Shown here: piece after piece, positions 34,396 through 42,268 of the stretch
Layout: the number at the start of each line of letters is the position of its first letter
How positions within the stretch are numbered: the first letter of the stretch is position 1
Source: Candidatus Nanohaloarchaea archaeon
GTDB taxonomy: Archaea > Nanohalarchaeota > Nanosalinia > Nanosalinales > Nanosalinaceae
Assembly (NCBI GenBank): GCA_014297435.1
Contig: JACOQA010000004.1
Location: forward strand, 76,180-140,179
Reading direction: 5' to 3'
DNA length: 64,000 nt
Program-made: the position numbers and the translations under genes
Notes under the pieces: model-generated
Database searches by the model: none
What the model was told of the DNA's origin: nothing
What the model saw: the letters and a program-made list of their open reading frames with translations, nothing else

Positions 34396-35013
34396 ATGAC
34401 AAACTACTACGAAACCTGTTTGAGAGAAACTTCAGACGAGATTAAGCAGAAGACCTCAGATTTAGGCTGGGAGTCAACTAACTGCGACTACGAAACAGTT
34501 TTTCTTGAAGCCGAGAATTGGGGAGAACTGAAACGAAAAATTGACCGGAACCGTGGAGACGCCGACATACTAGTGTTCAAGGGCGGCGACGAACAGCTTA
34601 ACCGTAAAGCCGCTGAGTCCTCGAGAATTGACGTTCTACTTCATCCCGAAAAAGGCAGAAAGGATTCAGGTATCGATCATGTAGTGGCTGAGAAAGCTGC
34701 AGATAATCATGTAGCTATAGGATTTGATCTAAAGCAGTTACTGGAGAAGGAAGGAAAGCACCGTTCTTTTGTTTTGAAGCACTGGCGCAGGAACCTGAAG
34801 CTGTGCGAAAAATACGGAACACCTTATGTAATTACATCTGGAGCCAGCGAAAAACTGGATTTGAGAGCTCCAAGAGATCTTAAAGCTATAATAGACTCTC
34901 TGGGTTTCGAAGGACGTAAGTCAGTATCTGATTATCCTAAGAGAATACTTGAAAGATCCGAGAATGTTGAAAGTCAGGTTCGGTCTGGAGTAGAGGAGGT
35001 CGATAGAGAATGA
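34396..35013 (+). CDS. rnp3: RNase P protein component 3 (Rpp30)
   Basis: 205 residues with the PHP-like TIM-barrel pattern of Rpp30: DADILVFKGGDEQLNRKAAES, RIDVLLHPEKGRKDSGIDHV and LKLCEKYGTPYVITSGA. It pairs with Pop5/Rpp14 in RNase P, which matures tRNA 5' ends. TATA-like GTTAAATTC is ~26 nt upstream. Its stop overlaps the next start by 4 nt, matching the known rnp3-rnp2 pair. Confidence 0.93.
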   Translation: MTNYYETCLRETSDEIKQKTSDLGWESTNCDYETVFLEAENWGELKRKIDRNRGDADILVFKGGDEQLNRKAAESSRIDVLLHPEKGRKDSGIDHVVAEKAADNHVAIGFDLKQLLEKEGKHRSFVLKHWRRNLKLCEKYGTPYVITSGASEKLDLRAPRDLKAIIDSLGFEGRKSVSDYPKRILERSENVESQVRSGVEEVDRE

Positions 35014-35342
35014 AAAGGCTTCCTCCTTCGATTAGACAAAAAAAGAGGTATGTAAGATTCAATATTCACTCAGAATCAAATTTTGATCTTGGAGAGGTTG
35101 TAGATTGTTTCTGGGACGCTGTTATTGATTTTTCTGGAGTTCAGGGAAGTTCAAAGATCGATCCATGGATTATAGGAAATACTTTTGACGAGACAAAGCA
35201 GGAGGGAGTAGTTAAAGTTCGAAGATCTGAGGTAGAGAGTTTTAGAGCCGCAATTACACTTGTTGAAAATATAGGCGGAGAAGATGCTTTTGTAGAGGTG
35301 ATTCAGGTTTCAGGCTCGCTTGATAAGGTTAAACGTAGTTGA
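35010..35342 (+). CDS. rnp2: RNase P protein component 2 (Pop5)
   Basis: 110 residues starting RLPPSIRQKKRYVRFNIHSE, the characteristic Pop5 opening, with an RRM-like fold and the WIIGNTFDETKQEGVVKVRR strand pair. Its partner Rpp30 is encoded immediately upstream. The last 14 nt overlap the convergent small membrane protein gene. Confidence 0.92.
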   Translation: MKRLPPSIRQKKRYVRFNIHSESNFDLGEVVDCFWDAVIDFSGVQGSSKIDPWIIGNTFDETKQEGVVKVRRSEVESFRAAITLVENIGGEDAFVEVIQVSGSLDKVKRS

Positions 35343-35511
35343 GGATGTTGAATTTCTCTGTTATGAAGTCGATTATGCTTCCGATATCAGGAAGTTGAGG
35401 TCTGTAGAGTCCAGGAGGGTCCTGTGCGTAGACGAATACGAAGAGTACTACTACGACCAATAGAATGAAGAAGCTCAACAGAACTAAGTTTTTTCTCTGT
35501 GAGGGATTCAT
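35329..35511 (-). CDS. Small membrane-anchored protein, unknown
   Basis: 60 residues: a short basic start (NPSQRKN), one strong helix (LVLLSFFILLVVVVLFVFVYA) and a ~30-residue tail rich in Pro and Ile (DPPGLYRPQLPDIGSIIDF). Positive charges at the start suggest the tail is outside. A minus-strand TATA box (GTATAAAAATAG, 35535-35546) lies ~28 nt before the ATG, which supports expression. Confidence 0.6.
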   Translation of the reverse strand: MNPSQRKNLVLLSFFILLVVVVLFVFVYAQDPPGLYRPQLPDIGSIIDFITEKFNILNYV

Positions 35512-35545
35512 CCGGACATTTTAAGATGTAATATCTATTTTTATA

Positions 35546-35563
35546 CAAGTTCTGTAGGACTTG
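35546..35563. repeat. Palindrome next to the small membrane protein promoter
   Basis: CAAGTTCTGTAGGACTTG can pair over 7 bp (one G-T) with loop TGTA. It abuts the minus-strand TATA box at 35535-35546, the BRE/operator position. Confidence 0.4.
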
Positions 35564-35641
35564 TTTCCAACTGTTTCAACACTACGGCATCCCACCTTTT
35601 AAAAGAGTTTATTTTAAATACAGATATACTTCATTTAAAAA

Positions 35642-35667
35642 GGCGTTATCGGTTTTCTCAGAACGCC
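35642..35667. promoter_or_regulatory. Inverted repeat in the TBP promoter/leader
   Basis: GGCGTT (35642-35647) and AACGCC (35662-35667) flank a 14-nt spacer directly after two TATA-like boxes (GTTTATTTTAAATAC at 35607-35621, CATTTAAAAAGG at 35632-35643). If the upstream box is used, the repeat would form a hairpin at the very 5' end of the tbp mRNA; if the second is used, it would sit at the start site as DNA. Confidence 0.4.
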
Positions 35668-35687
35668 ACCCCGAGGTGAACCAAACA

Positions 35688-36251
35688 ATGAGCGAAGAAG
35701 GTTTTGACGAGGACGACGGAATAAAAATCGAGAACGTAGTTGCTTCCACCACACTAGACAGGAGGATGCCCCTCGACAGGATAGCGATCTACCTAGAAAA
35801 CACCGAATACGAACCAGAACAGTTCCCAGGACTAGTATACAGACTGGAAGAACCAAAGGCCGCAGCACTACTGTTCGGATCAGGCAAAGTTGTATGTACA
35901 GGAACACAGAGCCCGGACATGGCAAAAGAAGCCGTACACAAGATCATCGACGAACTAAGAGAAGCAGACGTCGAGATCGGAACAAAGCCAGAGATCACAG
36001 TACAGAACATGGTCGCATCATCAGAACTCGACCACACACTCAACCTGAACAGGATTGCATTCGAACTAGTCGGTACAGAGTACGAACCAGAACAGTTCCC
36101 AGGACTAGTATACAGGATCGAAGAACCAAACGTAGTATTCCTACTCTTCTCATCAGGAAGAATCGTTTGTACAGGAGGAAGAACCTACGAAGATGTCCGC
36201 AACGGCATCAACAAGCTAAAAGAGAACCTCGAGGAGATCGGGGCTCTCTAA
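35688..36251 (+). CDS. tbp: TATA-binding protein
   Basis: 187 residues with the two direct repeats of TBP: IENVVASTTLDRRMPLDRIA and VQNMVASSELDHTLNLNRIA, each followed by YEPEQFPGLVYR, identical in both halves. The intercalating Phe-type residues and the GSGKVVCTG/SSGRIVCTG strands are present. A short acidic leader precedes repeat one. GAGGTGA 9 nt upstream fixes the ATG at 35688. It works with TFB (18680-19795) at the TATA boxes noted here. Confidence 0.97.
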   Translation: MSEEGFDEDDGIKIENVVASTTLDRRMPLDRIAIYLENTEYEPEQFPGLVYRLEEPKAAALLFGSGKVVCTGTQSPDMAKEAVHKIIDELREADVEIGTKPEITVQNMVASSELDHTLNLNRIAFELVGTEYEPEQFPGLVYRIEEPNVVFLLFSSGRIVCTGGRTYEDVRNGINKLKENLEEIGAL

Positions 36252-36269
36252 AAGCAATTCTCTTTATTC

Positions 36270-36716
36270 TTAATATTTCTCTAAAGCCTTCAAGGCAGCC
36301 CTTCTAGCATTCTCCGGAATATCATCAAGCTCTTCAATCTCACTTTTAGAGAACCACTCAATATCCTCCTCACTGTACTCGTAGTCATTCACTCTTCCAG
36401 TTATCTTCCCCATGTACTGAAACTCGAGATGCCAGTGACCATCTTTAATCCTGTGAAGGTTGACGTTGAAAGGTTCCGGAAGATCAGTAGAACCATCTCC
36501 GTACTCTTCTACAGAACCGACAATACTAATTTCATGGCCAGTCTCCTCCAAAACTTCTCTTTTAGCAGTCTCCGTAGGAGTCTCGCCTTCCTCTACATGT
36601 CCGCCGGGCTGCAACCACATATCTAGCTTCTTATGATTCAATAACAAGACTCTACCGTCCTTGACAATATAGGCGCCCGCCGTGAAATCTCTGTCAGCGT
36701 CTTTAGGAACCTTCAT
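36270..36716 (-). CDS. NUDIX hydrolase
   Basis: 148 residues from the ATG at 36716. The Nudix box is complete: GGHVEEGETPTETAKREVLE followed by ETGHE (GX5EX7REUXEEXGU). YIVKDGRVLLLNHKKLDMWLQPGG precedes it. It would hydrolyse a nucleoside diphosphate linked to another group; the sequence does not show which. Its start is 7 nt after the stop of the carbinolamine dehydratase gene. Confidence 0.88.
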   Translation of the reverse strand: MKVPKDADRDFTAGAYIVKDGRVLLLNHKKLDMWLQPGGHVEEGETPTETAKREVLEETGHEISIVGSVEEYGDGSTDLPEPFNVNLHRIKDGHWHLEFQYMGKITGRVNDYEYSEEDIEWFSKSEIEELDDIPENARRAALKALEKY

Positions 36717-36722
36717 ATCCAA

Positions 36723-37019
36723 TTACCAGTCAATACTCCGGACTTTTTCAGTAATCTCTTCCGCTAGCTCAATATCCTTTTCGGTTATTGCTTCCTCTTC
36801 ATGGCTCCATAGATCGATCTCTACAGCTCCATACTCAACTTTAACTTCGGGATGGTGGAAGTGGGATTCTGCGAGTGTAAATACTGTGTTTGCGAAGAAA
36901 ACAGATTTCTTGTAGTCATCGAACTCTATTCGGGTAGATAGTTTTCCGGCTTCGAGACCCCATATTTCTAGGTCTTCAAGCGCTTCTTTAAGTTCTTCAT
37001 CTTCAAGTCGTTCGGCCAT
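36723..37019 (-). CDS. phhB: Pterin-4a-carbinolamine dehydratase (DCoH/PhhB)
   Basis: 98 residues with the active-site pattern AESHFHHPEVKVEYGAVEI and the LWSHEEEAITEKDIELAEEI end, both characteristic. The family dehydrates pterin carbinolamine; in archaea it may serve molybdopterin or other pterins. No pterin hydroxylase is seen here. It pairs with the Nudix gene and is divergent from mcm. Confidence 0.88.
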   Translation of the reverse strand: MAERLEDEELKEALEDLEIWGLEAGKLSTRIEFDDYKKSVFFANTVFTLAESHFHHPEVKVEYGAVEIDLWSHEEEAITEKDIELAEEITEKVRSIDW

Positions 37020-37071
37020 AGCTTTTCTGGTGTAGTGAATCCTTTTCAGCTTTTCCGCCCCATATTACAAT

Positions 37072-39081
37072 ATGAGTCCGGGGGGATCAGTAGAGTACGG
37101 GGAAGCAGTCAACGAGTTCGAGGAGTTTTTCTCGGATAAATACTATGATAAGGTAGCTGACGCAGTTCAGGACGGCGAGGAATCTATCGTCGTTGACTTT
37201 ATGGAAATGGACATGTTCGAACCACGTCTAAGCGACTACCTGAGAGAAGATCCGGAATCCGCAATTAATGCTGCCGAAGAAGGTGTTCTAGGCGTAGATA
37301 TTGTTTCAGACGAAGATTTCAAGGTACGTTTTACCAACATGCCGGAAGAAGATTTTGTCCTACTCAGGAACCTCCGTTCCAAACACATAGGAAAGTACAT
37401 TCCTATCGAAGGGATGATCAAGAGAGCTTCCCAAGTCAAACCGGAAGTTGTATCCGCTATATTCGAGTGCGCGCAATGCGGCGACCGGTACGAGAAAGAA
37501 CAGGATTCTTCAGAGCTGAAAAGCCCTTACAAATGTGACTGCGGGTCCAGAAAGTTTGAAACAGTCGAAAAAAGGATGACGGACACACAGACAATAACTG
37601 TAGAAGAGAACCCAGAGTCAAGAGAAGGTTCTGAACAGCCTTCCACACTTCAGATAAGATTGGAAGGAGATCTTGTGGATCCTGACTTCCAGAAAAAAGT
37701 TGTACCTGGTAACGTCGCAGAAATAACCGGCGTTGTAAAAGAAAGACCGTTGAAGAAGAACTCGAAGAAGTTCGATATCTACATGGAAGGAAACTACCTC
37801 GAACCAACACAGCAGGAGTTCGAAGAGCTTACTCTTAACGACGAGGAGCGGGAGAAAATCGAGGAGATGGCGGAAGACCCCGAAATATTTGATAAAATAG
37901 CGCGTTCGATCGCTCCCTCAATCTACGGTCACCAACAGATCAAGAAAGCTATTGCATTACAGATCTTTGGAGGAGTAAAGAAGACTAGAGAAGACGGAGT
38001 CAAATCTAGAGGCGATATACACATGCTCCTAATTGGAGAGCCTGGTACAGGCAAATCTCAGATGCTTAAGTTTACAGGAGAGCTTGCGCCGAAAGGACGT
38101 TACGTTGTAGGTAAATCAAGCACCGGAGCCGGCTTGACTGCCGCAGTTGTGAGAGATGAGACTACGGGAGAGTTCGAGCTTGAGGCAGGAGCCGTTGTCT
38201 TAGCGAACAAAGGTACCGCGGTTATTGACGAGATTGATAAGATGTCAGAGGAGGATCGTTCCAGCCTTCACGAGGCGATGGAGCAGCAGCAGATCTCCGT
38301 TTCGAAAGCAAATATCCAGGCGACCTTAAATGCTCAGACCTCTATCTTGGCGGCCGGAAACCCTAAGTTCGGGCGTTTCGATCCTTACGAACCGATTCCA
38401 CAGCAGATTGAGATTGGGGACACTCTACTCTCTCGTTTCGACTTCATCTTCCCGGTTAAGGACGAACCGGATGAGTCGAAGGACACGAAGCTTTCCTCAC
38501 AAGTTTTAAAGAATCATATTGATCCTGAGGAGACTGATGCAGAGATACATCAGGAAAGGCTAAGGAAGTACGTTGCTTACGCAAAGAAGAACTACAAGCC
38601 TGACTTGACTCAGGCTGCGGCCGACAAGATACAGGAGTTCTACGTATCGATGAGACAGAAAGGCGGAAATGAGGCAGGCGACTCCGTCCCGGTTACGGCA
38701 AGACAGCTTGAAGCTCTTGTCCGTGTCGCCGAGGCGTCAGCACGAGCCGAGTTGAAGGAAGAAGTTGAGGTGGAAGATGCCGAGAGAGCTATCGACATAC
38801 TGACCTACTGTTTAGAACAGGTAGGAGTTGACCCTGAGACAGGCGAGTTTGACGCCGACATTATCGAGACCGGCACCTCCTCAAGCCAGAGAAACCGTGC
38901 TCAGACAATCAAGCACATTTTGAAGCAGATGGCGGGTGAAAGCTCTGTGGAACTAGAAGAAGTTCTGGACGAGGCAGAGGAGGAAGGACTTGATAGAGAT
39001 AAGACTGAGCAGCGGATTAAACAGTTGATGCGGGACGGCGAAGTGTTCGAGCCTGAGCCCGGAAAGGTCAAGATGATGTAG
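37072..39081 (+). CDS. mcm: Replicative helicase MCM
   Basis: 669 residues. The N-terminal DNA-binding part holds a zinc site (CAQCG...CDCGS, ~131-155). The AAA+ domain has Walker A GEPGTGKSQ (~323), Walker B AVIDEIDKM, sensor 1 ILAAGNPKFGRF and arginine finger LLSRFDFIF. The C-terminus is a winged helix ending VFEPEPGKVKMM. It unwinds DNA at the fork as a hexamer. No intein is present, though MCM often carries one in halophiles. The closing winged-helix phrase recurs in the next gene. Confidence 0.97.
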   Translation: MSPGGSVEYGEAVNEFEEFFSDKYYDKVADAVQDGEESIVVDFMEMDMFEPRLSDYLREDPESAINAAEEGVLGVDIVSDEDFKVRFTNMPEEDFVLLRNLRSKHIGKYIPIEGMIKRASQVKPEVVSAIFECAQCGDRYEKEQDSSELKSPYKCDCGSRKFETVEKRMTDTQTITVEENPESREGSEQPSTLQIRLEGDLVDPDFQKKVVPGNVAEITGVVKERPLKKNSKKFDIYMEGNYLEPTQQEFEELTLNDEEREKIEEMAEDPEIFDKIARSIAPSIYGHQQIKKAIALQIFGGVKKTREDGVKSRGDIHMLLIGEPGTGKSQMLKFTGELAPKGRYVVGKSSTGAGLTAAVVRDETTGEFELEAGAVVLANKGTAVIDEIDKMSEEDRSSLHEAMEQQQISVSKANIQATLNAQTSILAAGNPKFGRFDPYEPIPQQIEIGDTLLSRFDFIFPVKDEPDESKDTKLSSQVLKNHIDPEETDAEIHQERLRKYVAYAKKNYKPDLTQAAADKIQEFYVSMRQKGGNEAGDSVPVTARQLEALVRVAEASARAELKEEVEVEDAERAIDILTYCLEQVGVDPETGEFDADIIETGTSSSQRNRAQTIKHILKQMAGESSVELEEVLDEAEEEGLDRDKTEQRIKQLMRDGEVFEPEPGKVKMM

Positions 39082-39136
39082 AAACTTACCGTCGCACGTA
39101 TAAAAATTCATAAGAATATCTTAGGTACAGGATACC

Positions 39137-39883
39137 ATGCCCCAGCAGAAACGACAGACAGCGAAGCTCGCGAACGCACAAAAACTGAACTCCGGAAAAT
39201 ACTTCCAGAAAGAAGGATTCACACCTAACTACCTTCTGACACCGGAAGGACAGAGATATTCGAGAGCTAGGGTTGTGGCTACAGTTGTCGACACGTTTGT
39301 AAACGAAGACGAAACTTACGGTTCAATTACTTTAGACGATGGAACAGACACTATCCAGTTGAAGTTTTTCAACGAACTAGATGATTTAGAAGACTTCGAG
39401 GTCGGAGATGTTGTAGAAGCTGTGGGCAAAGTACGAGAGTACCAGGGACAGATCTACATGAACGCTGAGATCCTCGAAGAAAGAGACGTAGAGAAAGAGC
39501 TTCTTCACGAACTCAAGTTGAAGAAGACAACCGAGGAATGGAACCAGATTCGGGAAACAGTAAAACAGCTCAAGGAATCAGGTAAAGATCAGGAAGAGAT
39601 AGAGAAGGAGATGGCTGGAAAGCTTGATGAGGCTGAAGTTGACGCTCTACTTCAATCATTTGGAGAACAGTTCGACCAAGGAGTTTCCGACGAGGAAAGA
39701 GAGAACCTTGAAAGAGAGGTTATCGAAGCTGTAGAGAATCTTGAGGATGATGAAGGAGCCGACTACGAGGATATAGCGGATGAAGTCGATGCTCCAGAAG
39801 ACCAGCTAGAAGACACAATCAATTCGCTTCTGAGCGAGGGAACATTCTACGAACCGGAACCTGGCAAGATCAAGAAGCTTTAA
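39137..39883 (+). CDS. RPA-associated OB-fold protein with MCM-like winged-helix tail
   Basis: 248 residues. Residues ~40-115 form an OB fold (RARVVATVVDTFVNED, IQLKFFNELDDLEDFEVGD, GKVREYQGQIYMNAEIL), as in the COG3390 RPA-associated proteins. A helical linker follows, and the last ~60 residues form a winged helix ending GTFYEPEPGKIKKL, strikingly like the MCM C-terminus (GEVFEPEPGKVKMM). It lies 55 nt after mcm. A role at the fork with RPA and MCM is likely. Confidence 0.85.
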   Translation: MPQQKRQTAKLANAQKLNSGKYFQKEGFTPNYLLTPEGQRYSRARVVATVVDTFVNEDETYGSITLDDGTDTIQLKFFNELDDLEDFEVGDVVEAVGKVREYQGQIYMNAEILEERDVEKELLHELKLKKTTEEWNQIRETVKQLKESGKDQEEIEKEMAGKLDEAEVDALLQSFGEQFDQGVSDEERENLEREVIEAVENLEDDEGADYEDIADEVDAPEDQLEDTINSLLSEGTFYEPEPGKIKKL

Positions 39884-39894
39884 GGTGGAAACCG

Positions 39895-40422
39895 GTGAAA
39901 CCCGGAACCACAATCTTTCTTATTCTATGTATAACTGCTTCAGGATGCATATCCACGGATAAAAGCCCTGAAAATAGAGAAAAGAATCTTTCTGTCGAAG
40001 TTTCCAGAGTTGTTGACGGAGATACTGTAGAAGTAGTTTTGAATGGTTCTAAGGAAGACATCCGTTTGATCGGGGTTGATACGCCGGAAGTGCATGTAGA
40101 GGTTGATCCCGCAGAGTACGAGGGAATACCAACAAATGAAACAGGAGAAAAGTGTTTGGAGAAATGGGGCGAAAAAGCTTCTAACTACGCAAAAGGCAGG
40201 ATTTCCGGAACAGTAGAGTTGGAGGTCTCAACTAATAGCGGTAAAATTGATAGAGGCAGTTATGACAGAATTCTCGGCGAAATATGGGTAAATAATACGT
40301 CTTTTAACCGTCAACTGGTTCTAGATGGTTATGCGCGTTCTTACTCTACTGATGGTCCTTACATGCGTGAAGAGGTTGAAGCGATCAGGAATAATAGAGG
40401 TCTGTGGGGTTGTACGGGTTGA
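39895..40422 (+). CDS. Secreted staphylococcal-nuclease-like lipoprotein
   Basis: 175 residues. The start is GTG at 39895 with AAGGTGG 9 nt upstream. A short signal peptide ends in the lipobox ASGC (Cys ~18), so it should be a lipid-anchored exported protein. The SNase core has all catalytic and calcium-binding positions: VVDGDT, IRLIGVDTPE and the second arginine in YDRILGEIW. GYARSYSTDGPYMREEVEAIR completes the fold. It would degrade external DNA or RNA, possibly to scavenge nucleotides. It follows the RPA-associated gene by 11 nt. Confidence 0.88.
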   Translation: MKPGTTIFLILCITASGCISTDKSPENREKNLSVEVSRVVDGDTVEVVLNGSKEDIRLIGVDTPEVHVEVDPAEYEGIPTNETGEKCLEKWGEKASNYAKGRISGTVELEVSTNSGKIDRGSYDRILGEIWVNNTSFNRQLVLDGYARSYSTDGPYMREEVEAIRNNRGLWGCTG

Positions 40423-40453
40423 AGTTAAGAAGATTTCCAACTAGTAAAGTTTT

Positions 40454-40849
40454 ATGAGCGATTACGAAGACCTTCTCGACAAAGGACTGGAAGAAGCCGA
40501 TGAAACATCACAGGGAGAACGTTTCGAGCTACCTGAGGCAGAGACCAGGAAAGAAGGATCAAAAACCATTCTTGAGAACTTCAAGGAAATTGCGGAAACC
40601 GTTGGAAGAGAGGAGAAACATTTCTCAAAGTTTATCCAAGACGAATTAGGTACCAACGGTCACATCGAAGGCTCCGAACTTGTGTTGAACGGAGAGTTCA
40701 GAAGAGGTAATGTTAACGGAAGGATCGAGAACTATGCTAGAGACTGGGTTTACTGTCCAGAGTGCGAGTCTCCAGACACGAAGATTGTGAAGGAGAAAGG
40801 CGTAGAAATGATGAAATGTCAGGCTTGTGGAGCTAGAAATCCCGTCTGA
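40454..40849 (+). CDS. eif2b: Translation initiation factor aIF2 subunit beta
   Basis: 131 residues: an acidic N-terminus, the core NFKEIAETVGREEKHFSKFIQDELGTN and a C-terminal zinc ribbon (CPECESPDTKIVKEKGVEMMKCQACGA). It joins the alpha and gamma subunits in the factor that brings initiator tRNA to the ribosome. Confidence 0.96.
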   Translation: MSDYEDLLDKGLEEADETSQGERFELPEAETRKEGSKTILENFKEIAETVGREEKHFSKFIQDELGTNGHIEGSELVLNGEFRRGNVNGRIENYARDWVYCPECESPDTKIVKEKGVEMMKCQACGARNPV

Positions 40850-40970
40850 GACTTGAAGAGTCTGAAAGCCCGACCTCTTTTATAAAGGTTTCCTGTCATT
40901 TAGGTGACAAGGTGTAGGGAGTGGCAGGTTTGAAGCCTCTTCTCCTAATTCAATTTTCAGGTGTAACACT

Positions 40971-41201
40971 ATGAACGATCAAGCTAACGCACAGCAAGTT
41001 ATGCAGGTAATGCAGCAGAAGCTAGGAAACCTAGAACTAACAACACACGCACTTCTTTCCGTACTACAGGAAAAAGATATTGTAGACCAGGAAGAAGTTA
41101 ACGAGGAAGCTCAGAAGATTGTCGAAGAGATGCAGGAACAGCAGGCAGAGATGGGCGACCAGATGGGAGACCTAGAAGATCAGCTAGAGGACGACGAGTA
41201 A
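40971..41201 (+). CDS. Small coiled-coil protein, unknown
   Basis: 76 residues, Gln/Glu-rich and helical throughout (ANAQQVMQVMQQKLGNLE; EEAQKIVEEMQEQQAEMGDQ), without cysteines or hydrophobic helix. GGTGTAAC precedes the ATG. The 121-nt gap before it contains a TATA-like CTTTTATAAAGG (40876-40887) but no other feature I can name. Confidence 0.6.
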   Translation: MNDQANAQQVMQVMQQKLGNLELTTHALLSVLQEKDIVDQEEVNEEAQKIVEEMQEQQAEMGDQMGDLEDQLEDDE

Positions 41202-41309
41202 TATCGTCGTTTTCCCTTTCTACGTTTCTGAATTATTAATTTAGATCAGCGCCAGTTCAGCCAAATTCTACGAAAGAACTTATATGATTTATTGTTCTAT
41301 AATGACAAC

Positions 41310-41588
41310 ATGTCCACCATCCGAAGGAAAGTTGAACCTGAAGACTTCATATCAGATGACAAAGATTCGGACAGAGAGTACAGAACAATCGAATATGAAG
41401 GAAAAAAGCTAATTGTTTCCGAGCTCAAACTAAACTATGGCGATGGAGTAGCGGATGTTCCAGGCTATCTAGAAGAAGAAACAAACAGTGTTAACCCGGT
41501 GCCAGAAGAAGATAGGGAAGAGATCCAAGATTTAGTTCAAGCCTCATCCCCCAACAACCTAGAGAAAGACGATATACTGTTCTGGTAA
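41310..41588 (+). CDS. Small acidic protein, unknown
   Basis: 92 residues; ATG at 41310 chosen because TTATATGA is centred ~27 nt upstream. Beta-rich, with no known motif (YRTIEYEGKKLIVSELKLNYG). Convergent with nth, 3 nt apart. Confidence 0.55.
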   Translation: MSTIRRKVEPEDFISDDKDSDREYRTIEYEGKKLIVSELKLNYGDGVADVPGYLEEETNSVNPVPEEDREEIQDLVQASSPNNLEKDDILFW

Positions 41589-41591
41589 AAC

Positions 41592-42245
41592 CTACATTTC
41601 TCCATACTTTTCACAAAGCTCACAGCTATCCTCTCTTGCTGTACAGCCATTCCTGCCGTGCGTAATCAGAAGGATGTGAAACGGATACTTGATATCATCA
41701 GGAACTTTTTCCTCCATAATCTCATGTGTTTTACTTCTCGAGCACCCTTCCGGAACTAAACCTAATCTCTGAGAAAGCCTGTGTACATGTGTGTCCACTG
41801 GGAAGGTCGGCATTCCGAAATGGAAACAAAGTATTACTGAAGCTGTCTTCGGTCCGATTCCAGGTATCTCGGTCAACCAGTTCTTCGCCTCCTCCACATT
41901 CATGTCGTTGAGAAACTCGATGGAGTATTCTCCATCGTTCTCTTTCCTGATTATCTTCAAAGCCTTCTGGATTCGCTCTGCCTTTGTAGGTCCAAGACCT
42001 ACAATACGTATAGTCTCCGTCAACTCGTCGTGCGGAGCGTTCTCAATCGCTTCATAGTCATCTCCGTACTCTTCTTTGAGGTTCCGGAAGCCTTTATCGC
42101 GGTTGATATCGTTGGTGTTCTGGGAGAGAATTGTTTCAATAACCCAGTCGATACCTGACTTTTGATCAGGTCTCTCAGGTTCACCGTACCTCCCAAGAAG
42201 ATCTTGGTAAATTTCCCGTATTTTTTCTTGTTCGTCCATAAACAT
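41592..42245 (-). CDS. nth: Endonuclease III, with an incomplete iron-sulfur motif
   Basis: 217 residues. The helix-hairpin-helix IPGIGPKTASVILCFHFG includes the catalytic lysine, and FPVDTHVHRLSQRLGL holds the catalytic aspartate. The C-terminal [4Fe-4S] loop should be CX6CX2CX5C; here it reads CTAREDSCELCEKYGEM then stop, so the fourth cysteine is replaced by the terminal Met. The enzyme removes oxidised pyrimidines and cuts the abasic site. Confidence 0.9.
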   Translation of the reverse strand: MFMDEQEKIREIYQDLLGRYGEPERPDQKSGIDWVIETILSQNTNDINRDKGFRNLKEEYGDDYEAIENAPHDELTETIRIVGLGPTKAERIQKALKIIRKENDGEYSIEFLNDMNVEEAKNWLTEIPGIGPKTASVILCFHFGMPTFPVDTHVHRLSQRLGLVPEGCSRSKTHEIMEEKVPDDIKYPFHILLITHGRNGCTAREDSCELCEKYGEM

Positions 42246-42268
42246 CGATTTGGTCGAGAAGTTTCAAA

